A DNA stretch of 64,000 nt from Stromatinia cepivora (Eukaryota; Ascomycota; Leotiomycetes; Helotiales; Sclerotiniaceae): NCBI GenBank assembly GCA_014898415.1, contig RCTD01000005.1:1488001-1552000 (forward strand), written 5' to 3'. Positions within the stretch are counted from its first letter, which is position 1; each line of letters opens with the position of its first letter. This document shows, piece after piece, positions 12,740-25,229 of the stretch. The notes under the pieces are model-generated. The model was not told the origin of the DNA, searched no databases, and worked only from the letters and a program-made list of their open reading frames with translations. Position numbers and translations under genes: made by a program.

Positions 12740-15620
12740 TTTCGCTTATTTCTAATCGAAGGATATAAGTTTAAATAATATTTCAATAAAAATAGATATA
12801 GTTTATTATATTTCTCGTTTTAATCTTTAAATCCTTATAAAGTTTCTGAACCAATATATAGCCGAATACCTTATACAAAAAAGAAATAAAGAAATTAAAA
12901 AATACAACCCTACAGATTTCTATATTATATATAGATTTATTATAAAAATTGATACAAAAAACAAAAAAGATTAGATATTTTTCCCTTACAATTTTATATA
13001 AAATCCTATCCTTAGAATCTATAGATTTACTTTCGATAATTTCGGATTTCTAAAAAAATATTGTAAAAACAAAAATCCCTTCAAAATTTAATAAAGAAAT
13101 AAATCTATCCGCAAAATAATTATTATGGAAACTACTCCAGTATTCTTCAATGATAATGATAATAAAAAAGAATCTAATATTAAGGAATAATTAAAAGTAA
13201 TTACCATATTAGATACCCCTCACATATATCGATTTATTTATTCCTAAACAATTATATCAATTTCAGAATTTATAATTGCAAATATCAATAAATAGAAAAA
13301 GAAAGGTTATCATTTTGATCTTTCGAAAAAAGCTTTTTCTTATCTATTTATTCTAAATAGATTTATACTTTATCATTATACAATTGATTATAATACTGAA
13401 TTTATTTCAAACAATAACAATTCAACCTTCAATAATTTTAAGATAATCTTAAATTCTTTACAGAAACTGAAAAATTGCTTTTATAATTTAAACTACTAAT
13501 TTGAAAAGGGATAATATTCTTTAATAAATAATAAATATATTACCAATCAAATAAAATAGAAAATTATTATATTACTAAAAGAACAAATCATTGCGGATAC
13601 TTTATATATATACTATTTATATACCCTAACAAAACTTCTCGATTTAAAGTTGAAATATATTTCGATCAAAGAATTACAAAACAAATTGATTATTATTATT
13701 AAAAATCGAGAATATATTAACGAAATAAGATTAATAAGGGTATTCTATCCTTAATTCCATCCGTATCAATCCTTAGCTTTAAAATGATCAAAGCAAACCC
13801 TTAATTCCAATCGATTTGGTTTAATGAAAAGTTTCTATTCCCTTAATTCTAACGAAGCTTTTAAAGATAATTTTCTTCTATTAAGATCATCAAATAAAGA
13901 ATCCTTTAAAAATCAATTTACCTTATATATCCCTTTATTTCAATACATCTTCGAACAAAAAGATAGATTTGATTTACAAAATATTTGCGAAGATATTTTC
14001 GCTACTTATAAATAGCATTTCCGTAGAGTCTTTAAAAAAGACCTATTTTCGAATTACTACTTTTCGATTATTCAATTCCTTTTAAAATACGATCCTGTTT
14101 TATAATATACCACTATCCATACTCAGAAAAATAAAGAATTCCGTTTTATACCAATATCTTTATTTATATTACATTTTTTTAATTATAATAAAAAAATTTA
14201 ATCTTTGTTATTCTTTCTTTGATCTTTTTTATCTAATTTTCAAAAATAAATAAAAAGAAATTTCAAAAAGAATAATTATCGTAATCGACCTTTTTAAATC
14301 AAAAAAATCGATTAAAAGTTTTTATAAAGAATATCAAATCCTTGTTTTTTATAAATTAAATAATAATAATAATTTAATTCGGAAACTCCTAAAAAAACAT
14401 TTTTTCATCTATCAATTATAATATAATCTTGATTGAGCAACAAAAAAAAAAGTTTTCCAAAAGGCTAAATGAAAGAATCAATTTCATTAAAAGATCCTAA
14501 TTAGGTCTAAATCCCGAATAATTATAATACAATTAAATACCATTTTGAGATATACCAATTCTTTTAAATCCTATAAATCGATTTTGGTATCGATTTTCTA
14601 TCTAATTATAACTTCGAACGAAAAGAATATAAAGAATAATAACTCTTACAAAAACCTTTAAAGATTTCTCCAAAATCAAATTATCCCCTTTGAATTAAAT
14701 GAATTTAATAAAGAAGATCTTTATATCCCCCAATCCTTTTCTTTTAATATCAATTTTGTTCTATAAAATTATCTTTTTATAACTTTTTTAGGATATTTAT
14801 TTTAGGATTCTGATATTATTAAAGAAATAACAAATAGATTATTCAAAACCAACAATAATGAATTTGAGCTTTAGTATAAATAATAATATAATCTTACAAT
14901 AACGGATCTGGCCATCCAATTTGAAATATTCTAAAACAAAGAAAAACAATAAAGAGATCGATCATTATTTACAAATTATAATATATCTTTACAAAAACAA
15001 AAAGCTCTTTACAATAAGGATCTTGAAGATAATGAATTCCTTGATAAAAAAAACATTGGTAATTAAAAGATTATAAATCTAATTAATAAAGAATCCCCTA
15101 TTAAAAAACCTTAATTTATACCAAAAAAGCTTATTAAAAAAGGAAAAGAAATTGTAGGACAAAAATCGATTTAGAATCAACCTATAATACCATTCAATCC
15201 TCCTGAAATAATTCAGCCTTTAGAATCCCTAATTGGACCTTCTGAAACACAAAATATTATTTCAATCCCTGATATAAATTATGGATCAAATAAAGAATAA
15301 ATAAATCACCCTTTAATAAAAAAGCCTTCTATAAAATCTAACAATAAAAAAAAGAATTATTCCTTTAATATTAAACAAAAGCCTATAACGCCAAAAATCT
15401 TTATTCATTATTCAAATCGTATTCAGAAATCATCAAAAAATCTGATTACAAATATAAAGTTTATTACAAGATATCCAATTAAATATTCAAAAGACCAAAG
15501 ATGGAAAAGATAATAAGGATACTTTTCAGAAATTTGAAACTTCTATCGAATTTAATAAAGAAACAATAAAAGCAGATTTGAATTAATAAAAATTTAAAAT
15601 ATACTGTTTTTTTAAAACAA
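12740..15620 (+). pseudogene. Element A extra 3' ORF, unrecognised
   Basis: Between integrase and 3' LTR lie about 2.9 kb that still look coding on the plus strand. One frame can be followed from about 12,850 to about 14,100 with stops only at likely former CAA/CAG/TGG codons. It includes an open block at 13,824-14,015. A second frame at about 15,100-15,480 encodes a Pro-rich, low-complexity stretch (NQPIIPFNPPEIIQPL). I recognise no domain. It could be an envelope-like or accessory retroelement ORF, a captured host gene, or the gag of a second element. Direction and preserved frame are seen. Function is unknown. Confidence 0.4.
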
Positions 15621-15750
15621 TCTTAAAAATTGCTCACCGCCCTAATTTTTTAATACTCTAATTAGCTTTCCCTAACCTAATTATCTTTTGATCTTTTTGA
15701 TTTTTTTTACCTTTTGTAATTATTTTAAGACCAAATAGAATATATATTCC

Positions 15751-15764
15751 AGAAAAAGGAAGGG
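15751..15764 (+). other. Polypurine tract of element A
   Basis: AGAAAAAGGAAGGG lies directly before the 3' LTR. This is the expected position of the plus-strand primer and supports 15,765-16,055 being a 3' LTR rather than a solo LTR. Confidence 0.6.
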
Positions 15765-16055
15765 TATAAGAAAATTGAGATATCAAGGTTTAACATATAA
15801 TTAATTCATAATCATTTGATTATATAACTCTTCATAATTAAATATAAAAGAGAGCTCTGCTCCTTTCCCTTTAAAAGAAATCAATCGTTTTCCATTAGTC
15901 TTTTTGTATTCTATTTATATATAATCCAAACTATTATCTAAATCTATTAGTTTTATTATTTGAAGCCTTTACAATATAATCTGATCAATTCCAATTCCCA
16001 TTTCCCCTTACAGCGTACTATCGGGACGTATGTATCTCGACCTACTTCTTTCACA
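15765..16055 (+). repeat. Element A 3' LTR
   Basis: Matches 4,814-5,105 with mostly transition differences. It starts TATAAG (TGTGAG after G-to-A) and ends TTCACA. The open frame on the minus strand here (15,956-16,195) crosses from this LTR into the adjoining copia LTR and is not a gene. Confidence 0.75.
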
Positions 16056-16273
16056 ATATGAATCATATGCATGGTAAGGATGATAAGGATGGTAAGGATG
16101 ATAAGGATCATGTGCTCACTAATGCTCGCACTAGTACCTTGATATACATTATTATATAGCTCTTCACCCTTTATAGATTCTAACTCTCTAAACAAATCAA
16201 AACGTATTAATAATCAAAAAGTTCTATATATTCATTAATAAACTTCATTTCCCTATATACAGTTATTCCGATA
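16056..16273 (+). repeat. copia-2 5' LTR, 5'-truncated
   Basis: Aligns with 31,160-31,395. It begins ATATGAATCATATGCATGG where the other copy has ATATAAATTATATATATAA, differing only by transitions. It contains four copies of a 9-bp TAAGGATGR repeat and is far less mutated than the 3' copy. Confidence 0.75.
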
Positions 16274-17378
16274 CTAATTAATTTTTGCTATAATAATATC
16301 ACAAATCAAATATTGGGAATTAATACGAAGAATTATGAGTTTTAAATCTATTTTGACTTTATCCCTGTAGTTAAATAAAAATATTTCGTTGAAAGACGAA
16401 ACATTTTTATACCAAAAGATAAATTTCTAATTATTAAACAATCCAAAAGAATCGAAAAATCAAGAATAGTAATCATCTAATAGCGAATTTGAAGTTCACT
16501 TTTTGATTCAATCATTTTGTGTTTATTATATATTTATTAGATAGTATAGAATATATATTTAGAGAAAATCTAAAAACAATTTCGAATTTTTCGTTATATT
16601 CATTTCTTTATGAAAAACTATTTCATTTATTCATTTTATGCGAATTACTAATTATATACGAAATTGATTAATTCAATTTGATTAATTCAATTTGATTAAT
16701 TTCATTATCCTGATCATTTTGTTTATTTCGATTAAATCCATTTCGATTAAATTCAATTATTTTAATCAAATTTGATCAATTTAATCAATTTTGGTCAATT
16801 TGGTCGATTCGATCAACCAACCCCAATCTCGAAATATTTTAGGATTCAATAACACTATATATAATACAAATATAACTTTATCATAATATATATTTTGTAT
16901 ATTATAAATCTATATTCAAACTTTTTTTTAAAACCATTTTAAAAACCTTGTAGCGATCAATTTCGATATAATCCGAAAATATATGATAATCATTATTATA
17001 ACAATTATAATACATATATTCGAGTATTTCTTTATAATCCTTTATTTTAAAAGAATCCGAATCTTATTGTTATTAATATCAATCATTTTATATATTAAAA
17101 GTAAAGAATATAATAAATAAATAGATAAAGAGAAATATAATTAATTTGTATTTATAAAGGAAAACCTTTAGGAAATTATCGATTTTTGTAAATTCAAGTT
17201 AGAATTCTATATAATATATAATTATATCGATAAAGATTTATGAGATGATTATTGTAACAATTTTGTAGATTTTAGAATTGAGTATTTCGAATTCATTAAT
17301 CCAAAGATTATATTTAGATTATATATTGAATTGAGAATAGATGATTTGTTTGTTAAGAAAACGATATAATGTATAAAA

Positions 17379-18268
17379 TTGATAGTTAGCGAAATTTTAA
17401 TCGAAATGTTTTATATTTTATATATATTGTGGTTAAATAATCAAATTCAAAAAACAACGATAAATCGATATTTCCAATTCCAATCAAAAACTATTTTAAA
17501 TCAAATTAAGATATTTAATAATAATATATATCTAGATATTATTTTCGAAGATTTAATATCTTTATTCAACTTTCAAAGAAGAAAATAATTTGTATAAATG
17601 AATATAAGATAATTATTTTTAATATAATGTAAAGGAATTCAATTATTATAATTAGATAAAAAATCGGGATCTTATATATTCAAAGAACTTTTATACAACG
17701 AATTTCAAAATCTAGAATGGAAATAATATTTAATATTATTATAATCATTGTATGATAATAATATATTATTTGAAGATGAAAAATTATTGAATAAAAAGAA
17801 ATCTATCGATGATAAAGGATTATTAAATAAATTATTTAATAATAGAAAATTTTTAAATAATAATAAATACTTTGGAAATGATTGTAAAGTAGATAATATA
17901 GATCAAAATGATATTTATATATATTTTTGTAGAAATAATGAAGAAGAAAGAGATTTATTCAATAATAAAGAAAATAATGGTTTAAAGAATTATAAGAATA
18001 AATTATCCAATTATATATAAAACAATAATATCGATTATAATTTCAGAAATCTTAAGAAATTCTACAATAATGTTAATAAATATATTGATCAAAACGATAA
18101 TTTTGATTACAAATATATTATCTTTTTCAATTATTACGAAAGAATCGATATTCATTTAAATCTTTATATAAGAGTGTTTTCTATAATACTAAAAAAGGAA
18201 ACTTTTATATTCTATTATTCGAATTTCAATTATATTTTAAATACAATAGATAGTATTTGTAAGATAAT
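17379..18268 (+). pseudogene. copia-2 gag, first part
   Basis: The plus-strand frame contains open blocks at 17,379-17,588 and 17,748-18,020, rich in Asn, Lys and Asp. It continues to the gypsy-2 insertion point and resumes at 24,981-25,168 and 27,024-27,250. There the text resembles the alpha-helical capsid of fungal copia elements (LKTV…E…GKS…L…L…LRHL). Stops and two insertions make it non-functional. Confidence 0.55.
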
Positions 18269-18552
18269 TGTCACGAATCGTGAACCACAGGAGGCTAATC
18301 ACGTGATACCTCTTATCTCCCATATCAATTAATGAGCTGATCGTCCGTGTATATATGTTACGAATCATACGATTTAGTATGGTAAAATGGTGATCCTAAT
18401 AATGTATATGTATAGCCCTGTAGTTTATGAATAGGTATTTATATATATATATATCTAGTTGTTTTTTATGAATTATAATTCTTCAATTGTAGATTCTAAG
18501 GAATATAATTGATTTTGTTTATTCAATTTTATTATAATTTTTGTATATTATA
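18269..18552 (+). repeat. gypsy-2 5' LTR
   Basis: Begins TGTCACGAATCGTGAACC. The first 180 bp are lightly mutated and the last 80 heavily AT-shifted. Matches 24,697-24,980 and the solo LTR at 55,435-55,717. Confidence 0.85.
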
Positions 18553-18599
18553 TTATTTATAATTTATTTACAAGTATCTGATTATTTAATAACCTTTTA

Positions 18600-20300
18600 A
18601 ATAATATTTCATTTTAATAATATCTTTTTAAATGAACTTTTATAAATGTTATATTCAGAGAAAAAAGATTTATTTTGATCTAATTGATGAAGATATAAAT
18701 CCTTTTAGAAATATATTATTATTTTTATAATATAACGAATCTTTTCTTTTGTATATTCTGAATTTTCGAAAATCTATTTTGAAAAGCTTTTTTTTTCTTT
18801 TCAATTATTTTAACAATCTTTCGAAGAAAATATAAATATAAGATTGGATAATATTATTATTGAAAGAAAGAAAACTGGTAAAAAGAAAATTCCAATATAT
18901 AAAATTGATGTTCTTAATAGTTCAATTGTTTTTTTTGAATTATTATTATAATTATAAGATCTTTATACAATGGTTATAAATTTGAAAAAGAAGAATCGAT
19001 AAATGAAAGTTATAATGACAATAAATTTTATAATAATACAATCTCTTTTTAAACTTCAAATGATATCTATATAAATATTCAAATCAATAATAATATCTAA
19101 AATTCCTTTTATTTCTTTAATCGAAAATTAAGAATCTTTATCTAAGCAAATTCAAAGATCCCAAAATCAAAGGAAGAAAACTTTGATTAGATAATCTGAT
19201 TATTCAAAATCTTTCAATGATTTTCCTTTTTTTTCAGGAAGTGATAATCTATATAATAATTAAGGGTCCTTTTATTCAAGAAATCGATTTAATTTATTAA
19301 GATTGTACTTCTATATTAATTATAAGTTTATATCGAGATATATATATATTAAAATCTATAAATCTTATTACTAAACTTAATGATGATATTGAATTTAAAG
19401 TTAGTTTGTGATAATTATTGGTTATAGAATGATTTGAATTGTATATTATATTATTTAAAAGTGAGATATAATATTGTGTATATATAATCGATTAAATCGA
19501 ATCGGAAGTATAAGTGTATTGTTATATTTTTTATATATGAATGCCCTGATTTATAGTATTCGAATTAATCGAATAGTTTGTAGCGATTTATCAGAATTCA
19601 ATTGAAATTGATGATACTTGTTTTCAATATAAGATGTAGGTTATGTTTAATACGATTTGATATAACAATTTTTAGAATAGTATAGGAAATTCAGATTATT
19701 TGTTATTTAAATGGAAATTATTGATAATAAAATTCTATTTAGGGATCTCGAACAGAAAATTTCCGATTTTCTTTCGAGAGTGGTAGTAATATTTATTAAG
19801 AATTATAAGATTAAAAAAGAATTTGTGAATATATTTATTACAATAGATCAAAACAAAGTTTTATTATAAAAACAAAATCGATATTATATTGAACAAGATA
19901 TCTTTATAGTTATTTATAAATCGATAATTACTACAAACCCTTTGCAACCCTTTCGGAATTTCAATTTTGGAAACTCTATATTTCCGAAATCGTTTCTATT
20001 CTGGAATACCCCTTCTAAATATATAGGCTTTACTGTACCCAATAATTATTCGAATTTCAAATATTTATTGCTCTCTTTCTTTTCTAAAGTAATATATATA
20101 TCAACACTTTGTATCGATAATCTCAATAAGATCGAAATGGTATAAAAAGAAATAAAAGAATTCGAAGAATATCAGGATATCAAAAAAGATTTCAATTTAG
20201 AAGTTATAATTGAAATTATATAGAATGTCTATTTAGAAAAAGAAAAATGTTTAAAATCAAATATTTAAATTCTATTTTCATTTTAAATGTTATACAGGAT
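18600..20300 (+). pseudogene. gypsy-2 gag region
   Basis: Decayed coding sequence between 5' LTR and protease. The longest readable stretch (19,735-20,145) begins RDLEQKISDFLSRVV and ends in an open block at 19,942-20,145. Gag identity rests on position. I do not recognise a capsid or zinc-knuckle motif. Confidence 0.45.
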
Positions 20301-20339
20301 ATAAGATTTTTTGATTTAATAAAGTTTATAAAAAGAAAA

Positions 20340-23300
20340 GTATTCATCTTTTTCTATAATCTTTTAAAGAATGATTATATTTATTGATCAAAAGTATTTA
20401 TTGATTTAGAAGCAAATGAATTCGTTTTTATTAATATTATATTTCTTATTTGTTTATTTCTTATATTTAAATTAAGAATTATATTATTTAAAATATTAAT
20501 TGAAATTAAAGAATATAATGATATATAAGACTATATTATTATTTATTTTATATTTTTTAATTTAACGATCAATGATTGTAAATAATCTTTTGTTCTTTTT
20601 TTTATTATTGAATTAAAAAATTATAATATTATTTTAAATAGACTTTGATTATTAAAGATTCAAGCAAAGTTTGATTATTTTAATCGATATTTTGAATAAT
20701 CTAAAAAGAGATTCTGTATTATCTTTTATTCGAATGATTTCCTTATTATTTAATTATCTCTTTGCGAATAGAAAATCGATCGATTAGTTTAATAAGATAC
20801 TGATTGATAAAATAATCAATTTGAAGAATATTGGAATCGAAAAGATTTATAATTGAATAAATCAATTATAATTAATAATATATAATAAGAATCTTTAAAT
20901 ACAAATATAATACAAATTCTTATTGAAAAGAAAGAAATCCCGATTCCCTTCAAATTCAATTCATCTCTTTCTCAATCAATTACATTACTATTATAGATTT
21001 ATGAATGCTTCCCTTATATATTATTTGAAATCCTTGATTTATATATATTCAAATCCGATACATTCCAATTAGAATATAAAAAAGACGAATAAACTAAATT
21101 CTTTATTATTATTTTGAAAGAATTTAATAATATAATAAACTTCTGATAAAATAAATAATATACAAAAGAAAGAATACTAATTGCTTTAATCGAATTCAAA
21201 AATATAAAAGTTCGAAAGAAATTCGATCAAATATTAACCGAAATTGATTCAGAATCTAAAATACTATTTGAATATCAATAATATTATTGAATCTTTTTCA
21301 AATATGAATCAAATATTGTGTTTTTTAATCAATCTTATAATTATAAAATTATATTAAAAAACGAAGAAGAAAAAGTTTTATATTATAATCTGTTTTATAA
21401 AATATCCTTAGAACAATTGGAAATTGTTAAAGAATATATTATGAATAATCTCAATAAAGATTTCATTGAATTTAATCAAGTTTTTTATATTGTATTCGTT
21501 TTATTAATTAGAAAATCCAATAATAATTTGAAATTCTATATAAATTTTAAATTATTAAATTCCTTAATATATAAAGATTGTTATTCTTTCTTTTTAATCA
21601 ATGAAACACTTTCTTGATTTTCCAAGACCAAGATTTTTATCAAATTCGATATTCGTCAAGTTTTTCATTATATAAAAATGAATCCTGTTTTGAAAAAGTA
21701 TACTACCTTTCAAACCCAATATAAATTATACAAATACAAAATCATACTCTTCGAATTAACGAATAATCCCATAATCTATTAATATTATATAATTAATATT
21801 CTATTTGATTATCTAAATGTTTTTTATATAATATATCTTAATAATATTTTAATCTATTTCAAAAACAAAGAAAAGTATTAGATTCATATTAAATTAATTC
21901 TCAAACAATTAAAAACTATTGGTTTATAAATGAATTTCAAAAAATACAAATTCAATATTATATACATCAAATATTTAGATTTTATTATCTTTACTAAAGA
22001 AATAGAAATAAATCCTAAAAAGATTAAAATAATTGAAAATTAAATCTTTCCAATAATAATAAAAAAAATCTAATCATTTTTCGATTTTTATAATTTCTAT
22101 TGATAATTCATTAAAGATTATAATATAATAACAAAATCTTTCAATGAATTTATTAAAACAAACATTAAATTTGTATTTGGTAAAGTATACCAAAATATAT
22201 TTAATATTTTAAAGAAAAAGCTTATCTTCGCTCTATTTCTACAATATTATAATCATTGATTTTTTTATATATTCGAAATAAATATATCTAATAGAATAAT
22301 TACTAATATATTATTACAATAATATAACGAAGATTGATTACCCATAATTTATTTCTCCAAAATCATAATTGCTATTAAATTGAATTACAAAATTTATAAT
22401 AAAAAAATACTATTAATTATTCGATCTTTTAATCATTGAAGAACAGAATTTACTAATTTATTATATAAAATCAAGATTTATATCGATCATAAGGCCTTCA
22501 AATATTTCATAATTATCAAGACTTTCAATATCCAATAAATTTATTAAACAGAAATATTAATCGATTATAATTTATCATTATATATTACCTTGAAAAAGAT
22601 GTTTCTTTCGTTGATACCTTAATCCGTTAAATCAACGAATTGGATTTCCAAAATTATATCAAAAAAAAAAATCGTTTCCCACAATTTATTAAAGATAATT
22701 AAATTAATACCGAAATTATAAAAGAAGCTTTATAAAGATATTATTCAAATAAAATAGCGATTATTAATATTGATTTGAATGAAATCGTTTTTCGATTCGA
22801 TCTAATTAATTGTATTATCAAAACAAATAAAACTATAAATAATTTATTAGCATTTAGAATATAAATTATCTAAAATTATAAATATATATCATTTCAAAAT
22901 AATCTTTTGCTCTACAATAATTATCTGATAATACTCGATATCAATAATCTTCGAATTTATCTGATTCATAAAGTTTATAATTCTATTTCCATTATTCATT
23001 TTGATATAAACAAAATATACCTTTTATTATCTCAATAATATTATTGATCCAAAATATACGATATTATAATCAGATATATATATAATTATTATATTTGCAA
23101 ATATAATTTCGTTTTATACAATTATATTTCTGATCTATTATATCCATTTCCAATTTTTAATCAAATATAGCAATATATTATTATAAACTATTATAACTTT
23201 AATAAAGATAAATATAAATATAATAATATTTTAATCATTATTGATTGATTAATAAAGCAAACTATCTTTATATTTTATTATAAATTAATCAATGTTCGAA

Positions 23301-24690
23301 TTCAAATATAATTATATCTTTATTATATATATCGATATTATAATCCCTTTGATATTATAATATTAAATCGCAATCTTTAATTTATATTATAATTCTAAAA
23401 GAAATTCAATTAAATCCTAAAGATTGATTTCAAATTATCTATTATTCATTATCCTCAAATTAATGATCAAATTGAAATCTATAATCAATACTTTCAATAA
23501 TAATTAAGATTATTTATTAGTTATTATTAAAATAATTGATCAGAATTTTTATTTATAATGGATTATATGCAATTTACTCTTTTATACAATTTTTTAAAAA
23601 GATTTATATTCTATAAAACCTTATACAGATATATACTGAAATATATATAAGAATAAAAGAAAGATATTAATAAACCAATAAACAATATAAATATATATAA
23701 TATCTGTATATATATAAAATATAATAAATTGATTTTTATATAAATAAAAGAAGATCTATTATATATTCAAACCAAAATATCGAAATCTATAAATGTTTAT
23801 CAATATAAAGTCGATTTCGATATTAAAGACTATATATGATTCAATATAAAGAATTACTTTATTCAAAAATTATCCAAAAAGTTAAATTTTTTAATTCAAA
23901 GAAAATTTAAGATCATTAATCGATTTAAAAACTCTTTCAAATTCGAACTCCTAATTATAATGAAAATTTATTCTGTTTTTTTTTCAAATCGATTATACAA
24001 GGTATACAATAATCCTTTTCTTGATCAAATACTCGAATCACCTTTATCTATTAATATAACTGATAATTCAGAATGGGAAATGAAGAAAATCTTAATAATA
24101 AAGAAAATACAAAAAACCTTATTATACAAAATCTCATAGCTTAATAACAATACCAATCTTATTTGGTATTCTGTTTTCGACTTTAAAATATCATTATACC
24201 TCCTATATGATTTTCATCTGGCTAATCCAATATTACTTGGTCCTTTTAATTAATTAATTGATTGGATAAGGTTCTATAAAAATAGAAAGGATAATTATAA
24301 TTATATGAATAATAATTTACCTATAAAATCAAGGGAAAGAAAAGTATTCTTCAATTCAGCAAATTAGATATTATGATTTTATAATGATGTATGTGTATAT
24401 AATTGTGAAAGGATCGAAAACCTATACAAATTCGAAGGAATTTGATTGTATACGTATATAGCCTGAACTCTATAAAACAGATGAGCTATCATTATTAAGA
24501 TAATACAAAGGCAATATATTTCAAAAAACTTATATTTATAATTATTTCAAAAATCATATAAAAAGGAAATTTGAATATAATAATTTAATTGATTTAGGGC
24601 TTATAAACCTTTACAAAACCTGATTTTCGATGAAATAATAATGAAACAAAAGAGTAAAAACACTTGAGGGCAAACTTTCTCGAAAGGAGG
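20340..24690 (+). pseudogene. gypsy-2 pol (protease, RT, RNase H, integrase, chromodomain)
   Basis: Protease remnants at about 20,390-20,700 read LTINDCK-SFVLFFIIELKN, the counterpart of L-x-I-D-G-R…PF-I-L-E-L-G-N. The RT entry block is open at 21,318-21,617 (FYINFKLLNSLIYKDCYSF). The palm, RNase H and integrase run to about 24,000 and the chromodomain to about 24,250. The last codons before the 3' LTR read GQTFSKGGGN, the usual Gly-rich C-terminus encoded by the purine tract. This is the same family as gypsy-1. Confidence 0.8.
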
Positions 24691-24696
24691 GGGTAA

Positions 24697-24980
24697 TATT
24701 ACGAATTGTGAATTATAGAAGATTAATTATATGATACTTTTTATCTTCTATATTAATTAATGAATTGATCGTCCGTATATATATATTACGAATTATACAA
24801 TTTAGTATAGTAAAATAATGATCCTAATAATGTATATACACAGTTTCACAGCTCACGAATGGGTATTTGTATATATATATATCTAATCGCTTCTTACAAG
24901 TTATAATTCTTCAATTGTAGATTCTAAGGAACATAATTGACCCTATTTATTCAGCTCTACTACGGCTCTTGTGCGTCATA
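24697..24980 (+). repeat. gypsy-2 3' LTR
   Basis: Starts TATTACGAATTGTGAATTATAG where the less-mutated copy has TGTCACGAATCGTGAACCACAG. Ends TTGTGCGTCATA. The mutation gradient is opposite to the 5' LTR: the beginning is AT-shifted and the end is preserved. Confidence 0.85.
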
Positions 24981-25229
24981 ATAACGAAAATATCTTTTGA
25001 AAGAGAAGGGCATTAATATAGATTTATAGAAAAATGAGATTATATGATATTCAAAACAATTATTATATAAAATCTTGGAAAATCAATATCAAAATATTTG
25101 GATATTATAATTATCAAATTTCGTTATCTTTAAAAAGGTTTATCAAAAGAATTTCAAATAATTATATAAGTCTAATACCCCACTTTCGGGCCACCCCCTG
25201 TTTTGGGCCACCTCGAAAATATCATTATA

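Larger units (their letters stand above)
4814..16055 (+). mobile_element. Element A: 11.2 kb LTR retrotransposon, RIP-degraded
   Basis: Two direct copies of a 291-292 bp TG...CA repeat (4,814-5,105 and 15,765-16,055) bracket gag-, protease-, RT-, RNase H- and integrase-like sequence in Ty3/gypsy order, followed by a long extra coding block. A purine tract (15,751-15,764) precedes the 3' copy, as expected for plus-strand priming. Target duplication is not evident (TGTAT left, ATATG right). The left flank is gypsy-1 and the right flank is a copia LTR remnant, so a flank was probably lost. Every coding block carries many stops. The pairing of the two LTRs is inferred from orientation, purine tract and coding order. 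Confidence 0.75.
18269..24980 (+). mobile_element. gypsy-2: full-length Ty3/gypsy chromovirus inside copia-2
   Basis: 6.7 kb with 284-bp LTRs at 18,269-18,552 and 24,697-24,980. Flanks are ATAAT (left) and ATAAC (right), a 5-bp target duplication with one C-to-T change. A purine tract (AAGGAGGGGGT) precedes the 3' LTR. Internal order is gag, protease, RT (YLNNILIYF at about 21,830), RNase H, integrase and a C-terminal chromodomain (about 24,060-24,250, still reading WYSVFDFK-like). It carries stops throughout. It lies within copia-2 gag, so it is younger than copia-2. Confidence 0.9.

Noticed and set aside
15765..16055. Interpreting the TGTGA…TCACA repeat as a MITE
   Set aside because: The purine tract before it and the PBS-like sequence after its 5' partner fit an LTR better, although the ends are imperfect inverted repeats.
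15956..16195. 79-codon minus-strand frame
   Set aside because: It spans the end of one LTR and the start of another; no homologue-like features.
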